Counted from the stretch's first letter, positions 24,914 through 34,466 are shown. The stretch: 64,000 bases of DNA from an uncultured Roseburia sp. (GCA_934317215.1 CAKREH010000008.1:1-64000); one strand, 5' to 3'. Program-made: numbers and translations. Notes: generated from the letters alone by a model not told the origin.

Positions 24914-25558
24914 ATGGAAGATATAAGATATTTGACTTTTGCTCTTGGGAAGGGCAGACTTGCCAAAAAAACTTTAGAGATGTTTGAACAGATCGGCATT
25001 ACCTGCGAGGAGATGAAGGACAAAGACACCCGAAAACTGATCTTTGTAAATGAAGAGTTGAAACTCCGTTTTTTCCTTGCGAAGGGACCGGATGTACCGA
25101 CATATGTTGAATATGGTGCTGCAGATATCGGTATCGTTGGAAAAGATACGATCTTAGAGGAAGGCAGAAATATTTACGAAGTGCTTGATCTTGGATTTGG
25201 AAAATGCCGCATGTGCATCTGTGGACCGGAAAGTGCAAAAGAGCTGTTAAATCATCACGAACTGATACGCGTTGCAACCAAGTATCCGCGGATTGCAAAA
25301 GATTATTTCTATAATAAAAAACATCAGACCGTGGAGATCATCAAACTGAACGGATCAATCGAGTTGGCGCCGATCGTCGGCTTATCTGAAGTCATCTGCG
25401 ATATCGTGGAAACCGGTTCCACCCTTCGTGAGAATGGATTATCGGTGTTAGAGGAAGTCTGTCCGCTTTCTGCCCGCATGGTAGTCAATCAGGTGAGCAT
25501 GAAGATGGAAAATGAGCGCATTACAAAACTGATTTCCGATTTAAAGACCGTCATATAA
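24914..25558 (+). CDS. hisG: ATP phosphoribosyltransferase, short form
   Basis: First step of histidine synthesis (ATP plus PRPP). 214 residues without the C-terminal ACT-like regulatory domain, so it depends on HisZ encoded just upstream. Hallmarks: TFALGKGRLAKKT, YGAADIGIVGKD, and the PRPP loop DIVETGSTLRENGL. Spacing to hisZ is 13 bp. Confidence 0.96.
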   Translation: MEDIRYLTFALGKGRLAKKTLEMFEQIGITCEEMKDKDTRKLIFVNEELKLRFFLAKGPDVPTYVEYGAADIGIVGKDTILEEGRNIYEVLDLGFGKCRMCICGPESAKELLNHHELIRVATKYPRIAKDYFYNKKHQTVEIIKLNGSIELAPIVGLSEVICDIVETGSTLRENGLSVLEEVCPLSARMVVNQVSMKMENERITKLISDLKTVI

Positions 25559-25631
25559 GATAATAAAAACCGTTTGCCACAGCAATGTTTTGAGTACAGA
25601 TGGAACATATGTTTTGAAATGGAGGAGAAGT

Positions 25632-26924
25632 ATGCGAATTATAGAACTGACAGAAGAGGCAAGAACAAATATACTGGAAAATCTTTTAAAAAGAAGCCCA
25701 AATTCCTATGGTGAATTTGAAGGCAGAGTAAATGAGATCATAGAAAATGTAAGGGCAAACCGTGATGCAGCGATCTTTGATTACACAAAGCGTTTTGATG
25801 GAGCTGACATCAATGCAGAAAATATTCTTGTGACAGAGGATGAGATTAAAGAAGCCTACGAAAAAGTGGATGAAAAACTGCTTACGGTGATCCGCAAGGC
25901 GCTGGTAAATATCCGCAAATATCATGAAAAACAGCGCCAGTATTCCTGGTTTGATTCCGAGGAGTCCGGTATTATTTTAGGACAGAAAGTGACTGCCTTG
26001 GAAAAAGTCGGCGTTTATGTACCGGGCGGAAAGGCAGTTTATCCGTCCTCCGTGCTTATGAACATCGTTCCGGCAAAGGTTGCGGGTGTAAAAACCATCG
26101 TTATGACAACACCTCCCGGAAAAGACGGAAAAGTCAATCCGGCAACCTTAGTTGCAGCAAAAGAGGCAGGTGTGGATGCAATCTATAAAGTCGGCGGTGC
26201 ACAGGCGATCGCAGCGCTGGCATTTGGTACGGAAAGCGTTCCAAAGGTAGACAAGATCGTAGGCCCTGGTAATATCTATGTTGCCCTGGCAAAGAAAGAC
26301 GTATTTGGTTTTGTAAGCATTGACTCCATTGCAGGTCCCAGTGAGATCATGGTGTTAGCAGATGAAACGGCAAACCCGCGTTTTGTTGCAGCAGACCTTC
26401 TCTCACAGGCAGAACATGACGAGATGGCATCTGCGATCCTTGTTACAACGAGCAGAGATTTAGCGGAGCAGGTATCAAAAGAAGTGGAAGGTTTTGTTGC
26501 AAAGTTATCTAGAAAAGAGATCATTCAGAAGTCTTTGGATAATTATGGTTATATCTTAGTGGCAGAAAGTATGGACGAGGCAATCGAGACGGTAAATGAG
26601 ATCGCATCCGAACATCTTGAACTTGTCACAAAGAATCCGTTTGAGACGATGACAAAGATCCGTAACGCGGGAGCAATTTTTGTCGGGGAATATTCCAGTG
26701 AACCATTGGGTGATTATTTCGCCGGTCCAAACCATGTGCTGCCGACGAACGGAACTGCAAAATTTTTCTCACCGCTTAGCGTGGATGATTTTATCAAAAA
26801 GTCAAGCATTATCTCTTATTCAAGAGAGGCATTAGAGCCGATTTATAAAGATATCGTACAGTTTGCAGAATGTGAACAGTTAACGGCGCATGCAAATTCA
26901 ATCCGTGTACGATTTGAAGACTAG
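25632..26924 (+). CDS. hisD: Histidinol dehydrogenase
   Basis: Last two oxidation steps to histidine, zinc- and NAD-dependent. 430 residues. Typical segments: VPGGKAVYPSSVLMN, GGAQAIAALAFGT, VGPGNIYVALAK, the active-site EHLEL and GPNHVLPT. Start 25632 has GGAGGAG upstream; the longer frame has no ribosome site. Stop is just before hisB (16 bp). Confidence 0.96.
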   Translation: MRIIELTEEARTNILENLLKRSPNSYGEFEGRVNEIIENVRANRDAAIFDYTKRFDGADINAENILVTEDEIKEAYEKVDEKLLTVIRKALVNIRKYHEKQRQYSWFDSEESGIILGQKVTALEKVGVYVPGGKAVYPSSVLMNIVPAKVAGVKTIVMTTPPGKDGKVNPATLVAAKEAGVDAIYKVGGAQAIAALAFGTESVPKVDKIVGPGNIYVALAKKDVFGFVSIDSIAGPSEIMVLADETANPRFVAADLLSQAEHDEMASAILVTTSRDLAEQVSKEVEGFVAKLSRKEIIQKSLDNYGYILVAESMDEAIETVNEIASEHLELVTKNPFETMTKIRNAGAIFVGEYSSEPLGDYFAGPNHVLPTNGTAKFFSPLSVDDFIKKSSIISYSREALEPIYKDIVQFAECEQLTAHANSIRVRFED

Positions 26925-26940
26925 AGAGGAATGTGATAAA

Positions 26941-27528
26941 ATGGAAAGAACGGCGGAGTACATACGAAAAACAAAAGAAACGGATATTAAGATCAATCTG
27001 AATATAGATGGAACCGGTAAAGCGGAGATTGACACTGGGATCGGCTTTTTTGATCATATGTTAGAAGGATTTGCCAGACATGGTTTTTTTGATCTGGATG
27101 TCAAAGTGGAAGGGGATCTTGCCGTGGACTGCCATCACACGATCGAAGACACCGGAATCGTGCTTGGTAATGCAATCCGCAAAGCGTTAAAAAATAAAAA
27201 GGGCATCAAACGTTTTGGAAGCTGTATTTTGCCGATGGATGAGACACTGGTGCTCTGCGCCGTGGATCTCTCCGGCAGACCTTATCTTGTTTTTGATGGC
27301 GAATTTACTGTGGAGCGGGTAGGGTATATGGATACGGAGATGGTTAAAGAATTTTTCTATGCCGTTTCTTATGCAGCGGGTATGAATCTGCATATCCGGG
27401 TATTGTCCGGCGGCAATAACCATCATATGATCGAAGCAATGTTCAAGGCATTTGCCAGGGCTTTAGATGAAGCAGCCGGCTATGATCCGCGTATCACGGA
27501 TGTGCTGTCCACAAAAGGCAGCCTGTAG
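26941..27528 (+). CDS. hisB: Imidazoleglycerol-phosphate dehydratase
   Basis: 195 residues, monofunctional IGPD without a phosphatase domain. Metal-binding motifs HHTIEDTG and NNHHMIEA-type segments are intact, as is GFFDHMLEGFARHG. It is in the his operon; the histidinol phosphatase step must be encoded elsewhere. Confidence 0.96.
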   Translation: MERTAEYIRKTKETDIKINLNIDGTGKAEIDTGIGFFDHMLEGFARHGFFDLDVKVEGDLAVDCHHTIEDTGIVLGNAIRKALKNKKGIKRFGSCILPMDETLVLCAVDLSGRPYLVFDGEFTVERVGYMDTEMVKEFFYAVSYAAGMNLHIRVLSGGNNHHMIEAMFKAFARALDEAAGYDPRITDVLSTKGSL

Positions 27529-27629
27529 GAAAACTTGCGATTCCTGCAGAAATCTGTCTTAGGTATATATCACAAAAGCAAAACGTGTATGGCTTGTTAA
27601 GAAAATGCAGGAATGGAGAGTTTTTTAAT

Positions 27630-28913
27630 ATGGAACACAAAAATATTGTTGCCACCATTTATCTGAAAAATGGACAGGCAGTAAAAGGTATGGATAATTT
27701 TGAACCGATGGGCTGGGACGTGATCAGTCTGGCACGTCTTTACAATGACAGCGGCATCGATAAAATCATCATTTTTGATCTCTCAGACGATGACGAGGAA
27801 CACGAGAAAAATATCCATACCATCAAAAATATCAACCGCAATGTCGAGATCAAAGTCTGCGCAGGTGGAAACATCAGCCGCTATGAGGATGTCAAGAAGT
27901 TTATCTATGCCGGATGTCTGCAGGTTATTGTAAACGGTGCAAAATCAAACAGCATGGATATTGCAAGAGAGGCGAGCGATCGTTTTGGAAAAGAGCGCAT
28001 CCTTGTTTCTGTGGCGAATGTTGATTTTGTATTCAAACATCAGGAAGAGATGCAGGAGCATTTTCACGAACTTCTGGTTTTAAATACCAGCGTTCTGACA
28101 GCAATCGAAAATATTACAGATGTTCCGTATGTCGTATATTTTGATGAATGCGATTACGAGAAAATTATTGAGACTTTAAAACGCGAAAATCTACGCGGAA
28201 TTGCAGGATCTTTTATCAATGATCCTGAGACAGATATCATGGAAATGAAAGCGCAGCTCTCTGCAGGCGGCATCAAAATGGACAATTTTGAACCTGCGTT
28301 AAAGTGGGAAGATTTAAAGAAAAATTCGGATGGCATGGTTCCGGTTATCGTGCAGGATTACCGCACGGATGAGGTTTTAATGCTTGCCTACATGAACGAA
28401 GAGGCATTTGAGACAACGATCAATATCGGAAAGATGACCTATTACAGCAGAAGCCGTCAGGAGCTATGGATCAAAGGCATGACATCCGGACATATCCAGT
28501 ATGTAAAGTCACTGACTGCGGACTGCGATTATGACACGATCTTAGCGAAAGTATCACAGATAGGTGCCGCCTGCCACACCGGAAATGTCTCCTGTTTCTT
28601 TAATGAGATTGTCAAAAAGGAATATATGGAGAAAAATCCGCTTAAGGTGTTAGAAGATGTCTATGCGATCATTTTAGACCGCAAGACAAATCCGAAAGAG
28701 GGTTCATACACGAACTATCTGTTTGACAAGGGACTTGATAAAATATTAAAGAAGATCGGAGAAGAGGCAGCAGAGATCATTATCGCAGCCAAAAATCCAG
28801 ATTCGGAAGATGTCAAATACGAGATATCTGATTTTATGTATCATATGATGGTGCTGATGGCAGAAAAGGGAGTTACGTGGGAGGAGATTACACAGGAGCT
28901 TTCACAGAGGTAA
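27630..28913 (+). CDS. hisIE: Fusion: degenerate HisF-like domain + PRA-CH (HisI) + PRA-PH (HisE)
   Basis: 427 residues. Residues about 220-335 are a complete phosphoribosyl-AMP cyclohydrolase (SRSRQELWIKG, TADCDYD and AACHTGNVSCF metal ligands). Residues about 340-427 are phosphoribosyl-ATP pyrophosphatase (KIGEEAAEIIIAAKN). The N-terminal 210 residues resemble the HisF/HisA barrel (LKNGQAVKG, VCAGGNISRYEDVKK, VNGAKSN), but the two catalytic Asp positions of HisF are not conserved: the residue in the first strand is Tyr11 and the second-site segment reads VSVAN (Ala129/Asn130). So the front domain is probably non-catalytic. Start 27630 follows GGAATGGAG. Confidence 0.85.
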   Translation: MEHKNIVATIYLKNGQAVKGMDNFEPMGWDVISLARLYNDSGIDKIIIFDLSDDDEEHEKNIHTIKNINRNVEIKVCAGGNISRYEDVKKFIYAGCLQVIVNGAKSNSMDIAREASDRFGKERILVSVANVDFVFKHQEEMQEHFHELLVLNTSVLTAIENITDVPYVVYFDECDYEKIIETLKRENLRGIAGSFINDPETDIMEMKAQLSAGGIKMDNFEPALKWEDLKKNSDGMVPVIVQDYRTDEVLMLAYMNEEAFETTINIGKMTYYSRSRQELWIKGMTSGHIQYVKSLTADCDYDTILAKVSQIGAACHTGNVSCFFNEIVKKEYMEKNPLKVLEDVYAIILDRKTNPKEGSYTNYLFDKGLDKILKKIGEEAAEIIIAAKNPDSEDVKYEISDFMYHMMVLMAEKGVTWEEITQELSQR

Positions 28914-28918
28914 TATAC

Positions 28919-28959
28919 AAAGGACATTTACAGGCAGAATTTACTTGTAAATGTCCTTT
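28919..28959 (+). terminator. Terminator of the his operon
   Basis: A 14-bp perfect stem (28919-28932 with 28946-28959) followed by T residues, six nt after the hisIE stop codon. Confidence 0.85.
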
Positions 28960-29016
28960 TGCAGGTTCGTCATGAATAAACAAATCAAAAGCTGAAAAAT
29001 AGAAATTGGAGATTCC

Positions 29017-30090
29017 ATGTTTGAAAAAATAAAAAAACTTATGATTGGTAATCTGTCAAAGCGAGGCAGGCAGGTCTACATCGATGATCTGCGCGTCGTA
29101 GCGACCATATTTGTGATCGGGGTGCACACAGTCTCACTGGCAGCCTCAATGACAGAGTATGGAAGCATTCCTTTCCGGGTGCTTACCATCTTTAATTTTA
29201 TATTTTTGTCCTGCAACCTGCTTTTTGTCATGTTGAGCGGGGCATTGCTGCTTCCGGTAAAAAATGAAGCTGTTGGAACTTTTTTCCGCAAACGTTTCAC
29301 AAAAGTTGCAATCCCGCTTGTGGTCTATTACATCCTTTATATCGTGGCAAAGGAAGGGCTTGTCTGGCTGAAACCGGATCACTGGCTTCTGATGTTACAA
29401 AAGATTCTGACAGGGGCTCCGGTGGAGGCACCTCATTTCTGGCTGGTCTATGTAATCATCTGGCTGTATGTTCTGACTCCATTTATGCGGTATATTGTAC
29501 ACAATATTCCTGATTCCGTATTGTCGGGTGTGATAGGAGTTATATTTGCAATTTGTGCATTGGATACATATCTGCCACTTTATGGAATCAACTCTGTGTT
29601 TGGCATTGTGGTGGATTCTTATGCGGGAACTTTTTTACTTGGATATTTTCTTTCTGAAAAATGCAGCAGAAAGGTAGAAAATTTTTTTATGTTTGCAGGA
29701 TTTCTATCATTTATTGAAACCTGTATGTGGATCTGGAACGGAAATGATTATAGCAATTATATTTACCAGAACGCACCCACGATGATGTGTTTTACAGCAG
29801 CTATCTTTTTGCTGATAAAGCGTCTAGCGTCCCAAAAAACAAAAAGCAGTTTCTTTGTGCAGTGGATCAGTCGGTACAGCTATTCTATTTTGTTGATTCA
29901 CTGGGGTGTGCTTCATTTTGTGGTCAAACAGAAACTGCATGTCAATGTGCTTGGCGGTGGCATTGTTGGCGGATGTATCGTGATGATGGTGCTGACCCTT
30001 TTTATCTCGGCAATCGGTGCAATGATTCTTGATAATACTCTGCTGAAATGGCTTCAGAAGCCTTTTACAAAAAAGCAGAGGCAGAAATAA
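29017..30090 (+). CDS. Membrane acyltransferase, family 3
   Basis: 357 residues with about ten membrane helices. The N-terminal segment IDDLRVVATIFVIGVHT carries the conserved catalytic His and Arg of acyltransferase-3 (OafA/WecH-like) proteins, and SGALLL and RFTKVAIPLVVYY follow in the expected order. These enzymes O-acetylate polysaccharides, peptidoglycan or lipids. GGAG precedes the start. There are no cell-envelope glycan genes beside it, so the acceptor cannot be assigned. Confidence 0.8.
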   Translation: MFEKIKKLMIGNLSKRGRQVYIDDLRVVATIFVIGVHTVSLAASMTEYGSIPFRVLTIFNFIFLSCNLLFVMLSGALLLPVKNEAVGTFFRKRFTKVAIPLVVYYILYIVAKEGLVWLKPDHWLLMLQKILTGAPVEAPHFWLVYVIIWLYVLTPFMRYIVHNIPDSVLSGVIGVIFAICALDTYLPLYGINSVFGIVVDSYAGTFLLGYFLSEKCSRKVENFFMFAGFLSFIETCMWIWNGNDYSNYIYQNAPTMMCFTAAIFLLIKRLASQKTKSSFFVQWISRYSYSILLIHWGVLHFVVKQKLHVNVLGGGIVGGCIVMMVLTLFISAIGAMILDNTLLKWLQKPFTKKQRQK

Positions 30091-30106
30091 AATGCAAGGT
30101 ATGAAT

Positions 30107-30135
30107 TTGTCCATAACTTCATAAAATGATATAAA
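30107..30135 (+). promoter_or_regulatory. Promoter of the 30168 gene
   Basis: TTGTCC (30107-30112) and TATAAA (30130-30135), spacer 17 nt. Confidence 0.5.
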
Positions 30136-30167
30136 AAGGATGGACTGGCACAGAAATGGAGTGTTTT

Positions 30168-30467
30168 ATGGACAGACAGACAGTTGAACGGCGCAGGGAA
30201 TACGTGCAGAATATCCGCAATTCTTTTTATGAAGAAAATGGGATGCAGAAAAGAGATGCCGGAGAAGCGGATGATTCTGCACCGGAAATGGGGCTTGCGG
30301 CAGCACTGAAACTGCGCATTTTTTTATCTGTATGTATATTTGCGGCTTTTTTAGGATGCATGTATACCCATACGGATCTGTGTGGTTACAGCACGCAGAC
30401 GATCACAGAAATGATCTGTGATAATCATTATTATACAAATCTGAAAAATTATGTTATGATACATTGA
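30168..30467 (+). CDS. Small single-pass membrane protein, unknown
   Basis: 99 residues: a charged cytoplasmic-type N-terminus of about 48 residues (MDRQTVERRREYVQ), one membrane helix (about residues 52-70), and an outside segment of about 28 residues with two cysteines. Start 30168 is chosen because TGGAG lies 6 nt upstream; the in-frame ATG at 30156 overlaps that site. It has its own promoter and precedes the 30550 radical-SAM gene. I do not recognise the family. Confidence 0.5.
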   Translation: MDRQTVERRREYVQNIRNSFYEENGMQKRDAGEADDSAPEMGLAAALKLRIFLSVCIFAAFLGCMYTHTDLCGYSTQTITEMICDNHYYTNLKNYVMIH

Positions 30468-30472
30468 GCGCA

Positions 30473-30505
30473 AGTGCGTCAATATACATGTATGATTGGC
30501 GCACT
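30473..30505 (+). repeat. 11-bp hairpin between the 30168 gene and the radical-SAM gene
   Basis: Arms 30473-30483 and 30495-30505 pair with one G-U; the loop contains the palindrome ATACATGTAT. No T run follows. It lies directly after the stop codon and ahead of the 30550 ribosome site. Confidence 0.5.
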
Positions 30506-30549
30506 GCGAAATTTGAGCGCGAAAGAAGAAATGGAAAGGATTTTTTTAA

Positions 30550-32412
30550 ATGACAAAATTAGCTTTATCCGATGAGATACTGATGAAGATTGATAAACCG
30601 GCGCGCTATATCGGTAACGAATTAAACAGCGTGGTAAAAGAGAAAGATATGGTCGATATCCGGTTTGTGATGTGTTTCCCGGATGTTTATGAGATTGGAA
30701 TGTCACATCTTGGTATCCAGATTTTATATGATATGTTAAATAAAAGAGAGGACGTCTGGTGCGAGCGTGTCTATTCCCCGTGGCCGGATCTGCATGCAAT
30801 TTTAAAGGAAGAGAAGATTCCACTGTTTTCTTTAGAGTCACAGCAGCCTGTAAAGGATGCAGATTTTCTTGGAATCACGATCCAGTACGAAATGTGTTAT
30901 ACCAATATTTTGCAGATCTTAGATTTAAGCCAGATTCCGGTTGAGGCGGCAGACAGGACAGAAGATGATCCGATCGTGATCGGCGGAGGTCCATGTACCT
31001 ATAATCCGGAACCGATTGCAGAGTTTTTTGATCTGTTTTACATGGGAGAGGGCGAGATTTCCTATGACGCTCTGCTGGATCTTTATAAAAAAATGAAAAA
31101 AGAGGGGGCAGCCCGTGCCGATTTCCTGCATGAAGCGGCAAAAATCCCTGGTATTTATGTGCCATCTTTATATGAGGTAAGCTATAAAGAGGATGGAACC
31201 ATTGCCGGATTTGAACCGGTGTATGAGGATGTGCCGCGCACGGTCACAAAACAGATCGTCACGGATATGACGCAGGCAGTTTACCCGGAAAAACCGATCG
31301 TGCCATTTATCAAGGCAACACAGGACCGCGTGGTTCTTGAGATCCAGCGAGGCTGTATCCGTGGCTGCCGTTTCTGCCAGGCGGGTATGGTTTACCGTCC
31401 GACGCGTGAAAAAGATGTGGAACGGTTAAAGAAACTTGCCTGCCGGATGTTAAAGTCAACCGGACATGAAGAGATCTCTTTAAGCTCTTTGAGTTCTTCC
31501 GATTACTCACAGTTACAGGAACTTGTGACATTTTTAATTGAGGAATTTAAGGGAAAAGGAGTAAACATTTCACTTCCGTCACTGCGTATTGATGCATTTT
31601 CCTTAGATGTCATGGGAAAAGTGCAGGATATCAAAAAAAGCAGTCTGACTTTTGCACCGGAAGCAGGTTCCCAGCGGCTCAGGGACGTGATCAATAAGGG
31701 ACTTACCAAAGATGTTATCTTAGAAGGTGCCGGTATGGCATTTGAGGGCGGCTGGAACAAGGTAAAGCTTTACTTTATGTTAGGACTTCCGACCGAGACA
31801 GAGGAGGACATGAAGGCAATCCCGGAACTGGCAAACGATATTGCTGTTCGTTATTACGAGATTCCCAAAGATCAGCGGAATGGTAAATGCCAGATCACGA
31901 TCTCAACCTCATTTTTTGTGCCAAAGCCATTTACTCCTTTCCAGTGGGCATCCATGCATGACCCGGGGGACTATATAGCGCGTGCGAAAGTTGTAAATGA
32001 TACGGTAAAGGAACAGTTGAACCGGAAAAGCATCAAGTATAACTGGCATGAGGCGGATGTGACGGTGTTAGAGGGTGTATTAGCGCGTGGTGACCGTAAA
32101 GTTGCCAGTGTGATCCGCACGGTTTATGAGCGTGGCGGCATATTTGACGCCTGGTCTGAATATTTTGATTATCAGAGATGGTTAGACGCATTTGCAGACT
32201 GCGGTGTGGATATGGATTTTTACACCAAAAGAGAGCGCTCACTTGATGAAGTATTTCCATGGGATTTCATCGATACCGGTGTGACGAAAGAATTCTTAAA
32301 ACGTGAATGGCAAAATGCCATGGCAGAGAATGTGACTCCAAACTGCAGGATGCGCTGCTCCGGATGTGGTGCAGCCCAGTTTAAAACAGGGGTATGTATG
32401 GCAGAGCGTTAA
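30550..32412 (+). CDS. TIGR03960-type B12-binding-like/radical-SAM protein
   Basis: 620 residues. N-terminal half resembles a B12-binding domain (FPDVYEIGMSHLGIQILYDMLN) followed by a radical-SAM core with the motif CIRGCRFCQAG, then SGLPTET-like and PHFPFQ-type segments (KPFTPFQWAS), and a cysteine-rich C-terminus (MRCSGCGA). In many Firmicutes this gene is followed by a DUF2344 gene and rng, as here. The reaction is unknown; a tRNA or rRNA modification role is often supposed from the neighbours. Confidence 0.85.
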   Translation: MTKLALSDEILMKIDKPARYIGNELNSVVKEKDMVDIRFVMCFPDVYEIGMSHLGIQILYDMLNKREDVWCERVYSPWPDLHAILKEEKIPLFSLESQQPVKDADFLGITIQYEMCYTNILQILDLSQIPVEAADRTEDDPIVIGGGPCTYNPEPIAEFFDLFYMGEGEISYDALLDLYKKMKKEGAARADFLHEAAKIPGIYVPSLYEVSYKEDGTIAGFEPVYEDVPRTVTKQIVTDMTQAVYPEKPIVPFIKATQDRVVLEIQRGCIRGCRFCQAGMVYRPTREKDVERLKKLACRMLKSTGHEEISLSSLSSSDYSQLQELVTFLIEEFKGKGVNISLPSLRIDAFSLDVMGKVQDIKKSSLTFAPEAGSQRLRDVINKGLTKDVILEGAGMAFEGGWNKVKLYFMLGLPTETEEDMKAIPELANDIAVRYYEIPKDQRNGKCQITISTSFFVPKPFTPFQWASMHDPGDYIARAKVVNDTVKEQLNRKSIKYNWHEADVTVLEGVLARGDRKVASVIRTVYERGGIFDAWSEYFDYQRWLDAFADCGVDMDFYTKRERSLDEVFPWDFIDTGVTKEFLKREWQNAMAENVTPNCRMRCSGCGAAQFKTGVCMAER

Positions 32413-32482
32413 AAAAGATATTTAACGTTTTACATGAGATACTTAATGTGAAAGAAGAAAGGGTTAATGTAAGGTTGACATT

Positions 32483-33208
32483 ATGATAAAGATAAGGATT
32501 AAGTTCCGTAAATACGGTGTGATGCGTTTTATCGGACATCTGGACATCATGCGTTATTTTCAGAAGGCTATGCGCCGGGCAGAGATTGATATCTGCTATT
32601 CGGAAGGCTTCTCCCCGCATCAGATCATGTCTTTTGCGGCACCGCTTGGTGTTGGAATCACCAGTGATGGAGAGTATCTTGATATTGAAGTAAATTCTAC
32701 CAGATCAAGTGAAACCTCCATTAAAGCACTGAATGATACCATGGTGGAGGGCGTGGAAGTCACAGAGTATGTAAAATTGCCGGACAATGCAAAAACAGCG
32801 ATGTCCATGGTTGCAGCGGCAGACTATGATCTTTACTATAAAGAGGGATATGAACCGGCTGCAGACGTTAAGACTTTTACAGATGGCATCCGTCAGTATT
32901 TTACGGAAAAAGAAGAATTTCTGATCACAAAACAAACGAAAAAAAGTGAAAAAGTTATGGACTTAAAGCAGCTTGTATATGCATTTGATGTGTCAGAAAG
33001 AGACGGCAGACCGGTATTTTATTTAAAGGTATCCACCGGAAGCACGGATAATTTAAAGCCGGAACTTGTACTAGAAGCAATGTTTCAGGCAATGGGATAT
33101 ACTTATGACCAGAATGCGATCCAGATCCACCGCAGGGATGTCTATGCCATAGATCCGGCAGGAGAAGGATTTATTTCCCTTGGAAAAATGGGGGAAGTGA
33201 TCGGGTAA
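32483..33208 (+). CDS. TIGR03936/DUF2344 radical-SAM-associated protein
   Basis: 241 residues starting MIKIRIKFRKYGVMRFIGHLD, with the family segment RRAEIDICYSEGFSPHQ and AAPLGVGITSDGEYLD. In other genomes it is fused to the C-terminus of the upstream radical-SAM protein, which supports a joint function. The gene lies 70 bp after that partner and overlaps nothing; rng starts 1 bp after its stop codon. Confidence 0.85.
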   Translation: MIKIRIKFRKYGVMRFIGHLDIMRYFQKAMRRAEIDICYSEGFSPHQIMSFAAPLGVGITSDGEYLDIEVNSTRSSETSIKALNDTMVEGVEVTEYVKLPDNAKTAMSMVAAADYDLYYKEGYEPAADVKTFTDGIRQYFTEKEEFLITKQTKKSEKVMDLKQLVYAFDVSERDGRPVFYLKVSTGSTDNLKPELVLEAMFQAMGYTYDQNAIQIHRRDVYAIDPAGEGFISLGKMGEVIG

Positions 33209-33209
33209 T

Positions 33210-34466
33210 ATGAACCGTTTTATTATTACAACAACAGAAATCGAAAAAAAAGAATACCGCATTGCAGCGCTCTGCGATGACAGACAGAAACTGATCGAAG
33301 TGACCACAGAATCCCTGACCGGGACATCTGTGCTTGGAAATATTTATATAGGCAGGGTGGAAAATGTCATAAAAAATCTGAATGCTGCCTTTGTCTGTAT
33401 TGCACCGGGACAGAACTGTTACCTGCCGCTGCAGGAACTGAAAAATCCGGTTTTTACCAAAAAACAATCAGAAAAAAAAGCAATTTGTGCAGGGGATGAA
33501 CTTTTAGTCCAGGTGGTAAAAGAAGCCTTAAAGACGAAGGATCCTTCCGTAAGTACGAACCTTACGTTTACCGGAAAATATGTGATCCTTACGACTGGAA
33601 AACGAAAAATCGGTGCGTCTTCCAAACTGCCAAAAGAGAAAAGAGAAGAACTGTTAAAGATCGTAGAAGATTTTCTTTCAGGCAAAGAACAGATTCCATA
33701 TGGCGTGATCATCCGTACCAATGCTGCGCAGGCATCAAAAGAGGAACTGCTTTTGGAATTGGTTCAGCTTGAGGCAGAAGTTCAAAAAATCATCTCAGGC
33801 GCAAAATATTTGACCCGCTATTCTCTGGTACATAAAGAGGAACAGCCGTGGCAGAAGATGTTAAACGGACTTTATGAAACAGAACTGGGTGAAGTGGTGA
33901 CGGATGACAGAGAAATTTTTGAGATAATCTGCAGCATGTATGGTATCGGTGCAGAACAGCTTGCAGCCGGGGGCAGTGTGAGATCCAGGGTAGATGAAAT
34001 ACTTACCGGACATGGTCTTAAAATCCGCTATTATGAAGATAAAATGGTTTCATTATCTGCACTTAGCGGGATCACATCACAGCTTCACGATGCATTGAGG
34101 GAGAGAGTATGGTTAAAGTCAGGTGCATACCTTATTATCCAGCCGACGGAAGCTCTGACGGTAATTGATGTGAATACCGGAAAAAACATTGCCAAAAAGG
34201 AAATGCAGGAAAATTTCCTTAAAGTAAATATCGAAGCTGCTGAGGAAATTGCAAGACAGTTAAGACTCCGCAACATTTCAGGAATCGTCATCGTTGATTT
34301 TATCAATCTGGAGACAAAGTCGGCAGAGAGTAAACTTTTAAATGTTTTTGGAGCGGCCCTGAAAAAAGATCCGGTACCGACGCAGATCATTGAGATGACA
34401 AAACTCGGTCTAGTTGAGGTCACCCGGAAGAAAATCAAAAAATCACTGCGGGAAAGTTTGTCTTGA
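33210..34466 (+). CDS. rng: Ribonuclease E/G-family endoribonuclease
   Basis: 418 residues: S1-like RNA-binding domain (GNIYIGRVENVIKNLNAAFVCI, split by an insertion) and the RNase E/G catalytic core with the metal-binding Asp segments ALTVIDVNTGKN and GIVIVDFINLE, ending TRKKIKKSL. The length is that of RNase G without the RNase E scaffold, and the CPxCxG zinc-link region is absent. It is coupled with the DUF2344 gene. Confidence 0.92.
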   Translation: MNRFIITTTEIEKKEYRIAALCDDRQKLIEVTTESLTGTSVLGNIYIGRVENVIKNLNAAFVCIAPGQNCYLPLQELKNPVFTKKQSEKKAICAGDELLVQVVKEALKTKDPSVSTNLTFTGKYVILTTGKRKIGASSKLPKEKREELLKIVEDFLSGKEQIPYGVIIRTNAAQASKEELLLELVQLEAEVQKIISGAKYLTRYSLVHKEEQPWQKMLNGLYETELGEVVTDDREIFEIICSMYGIGAEQLAAGGSVRSRVDEILTGHGLKIRYYEDKMVSLSALSGITSQLHDALRERVWLKSGAYLIIQPTEALTVIDVNTGKNIAKKEMQENFLKVNIEAAEEIARQLRLRNISGIVIVDFINLETKSAESKLLNVFGAALKKDPVPTQIIEMTKLGLVEVTRKKIKKSLRESLS

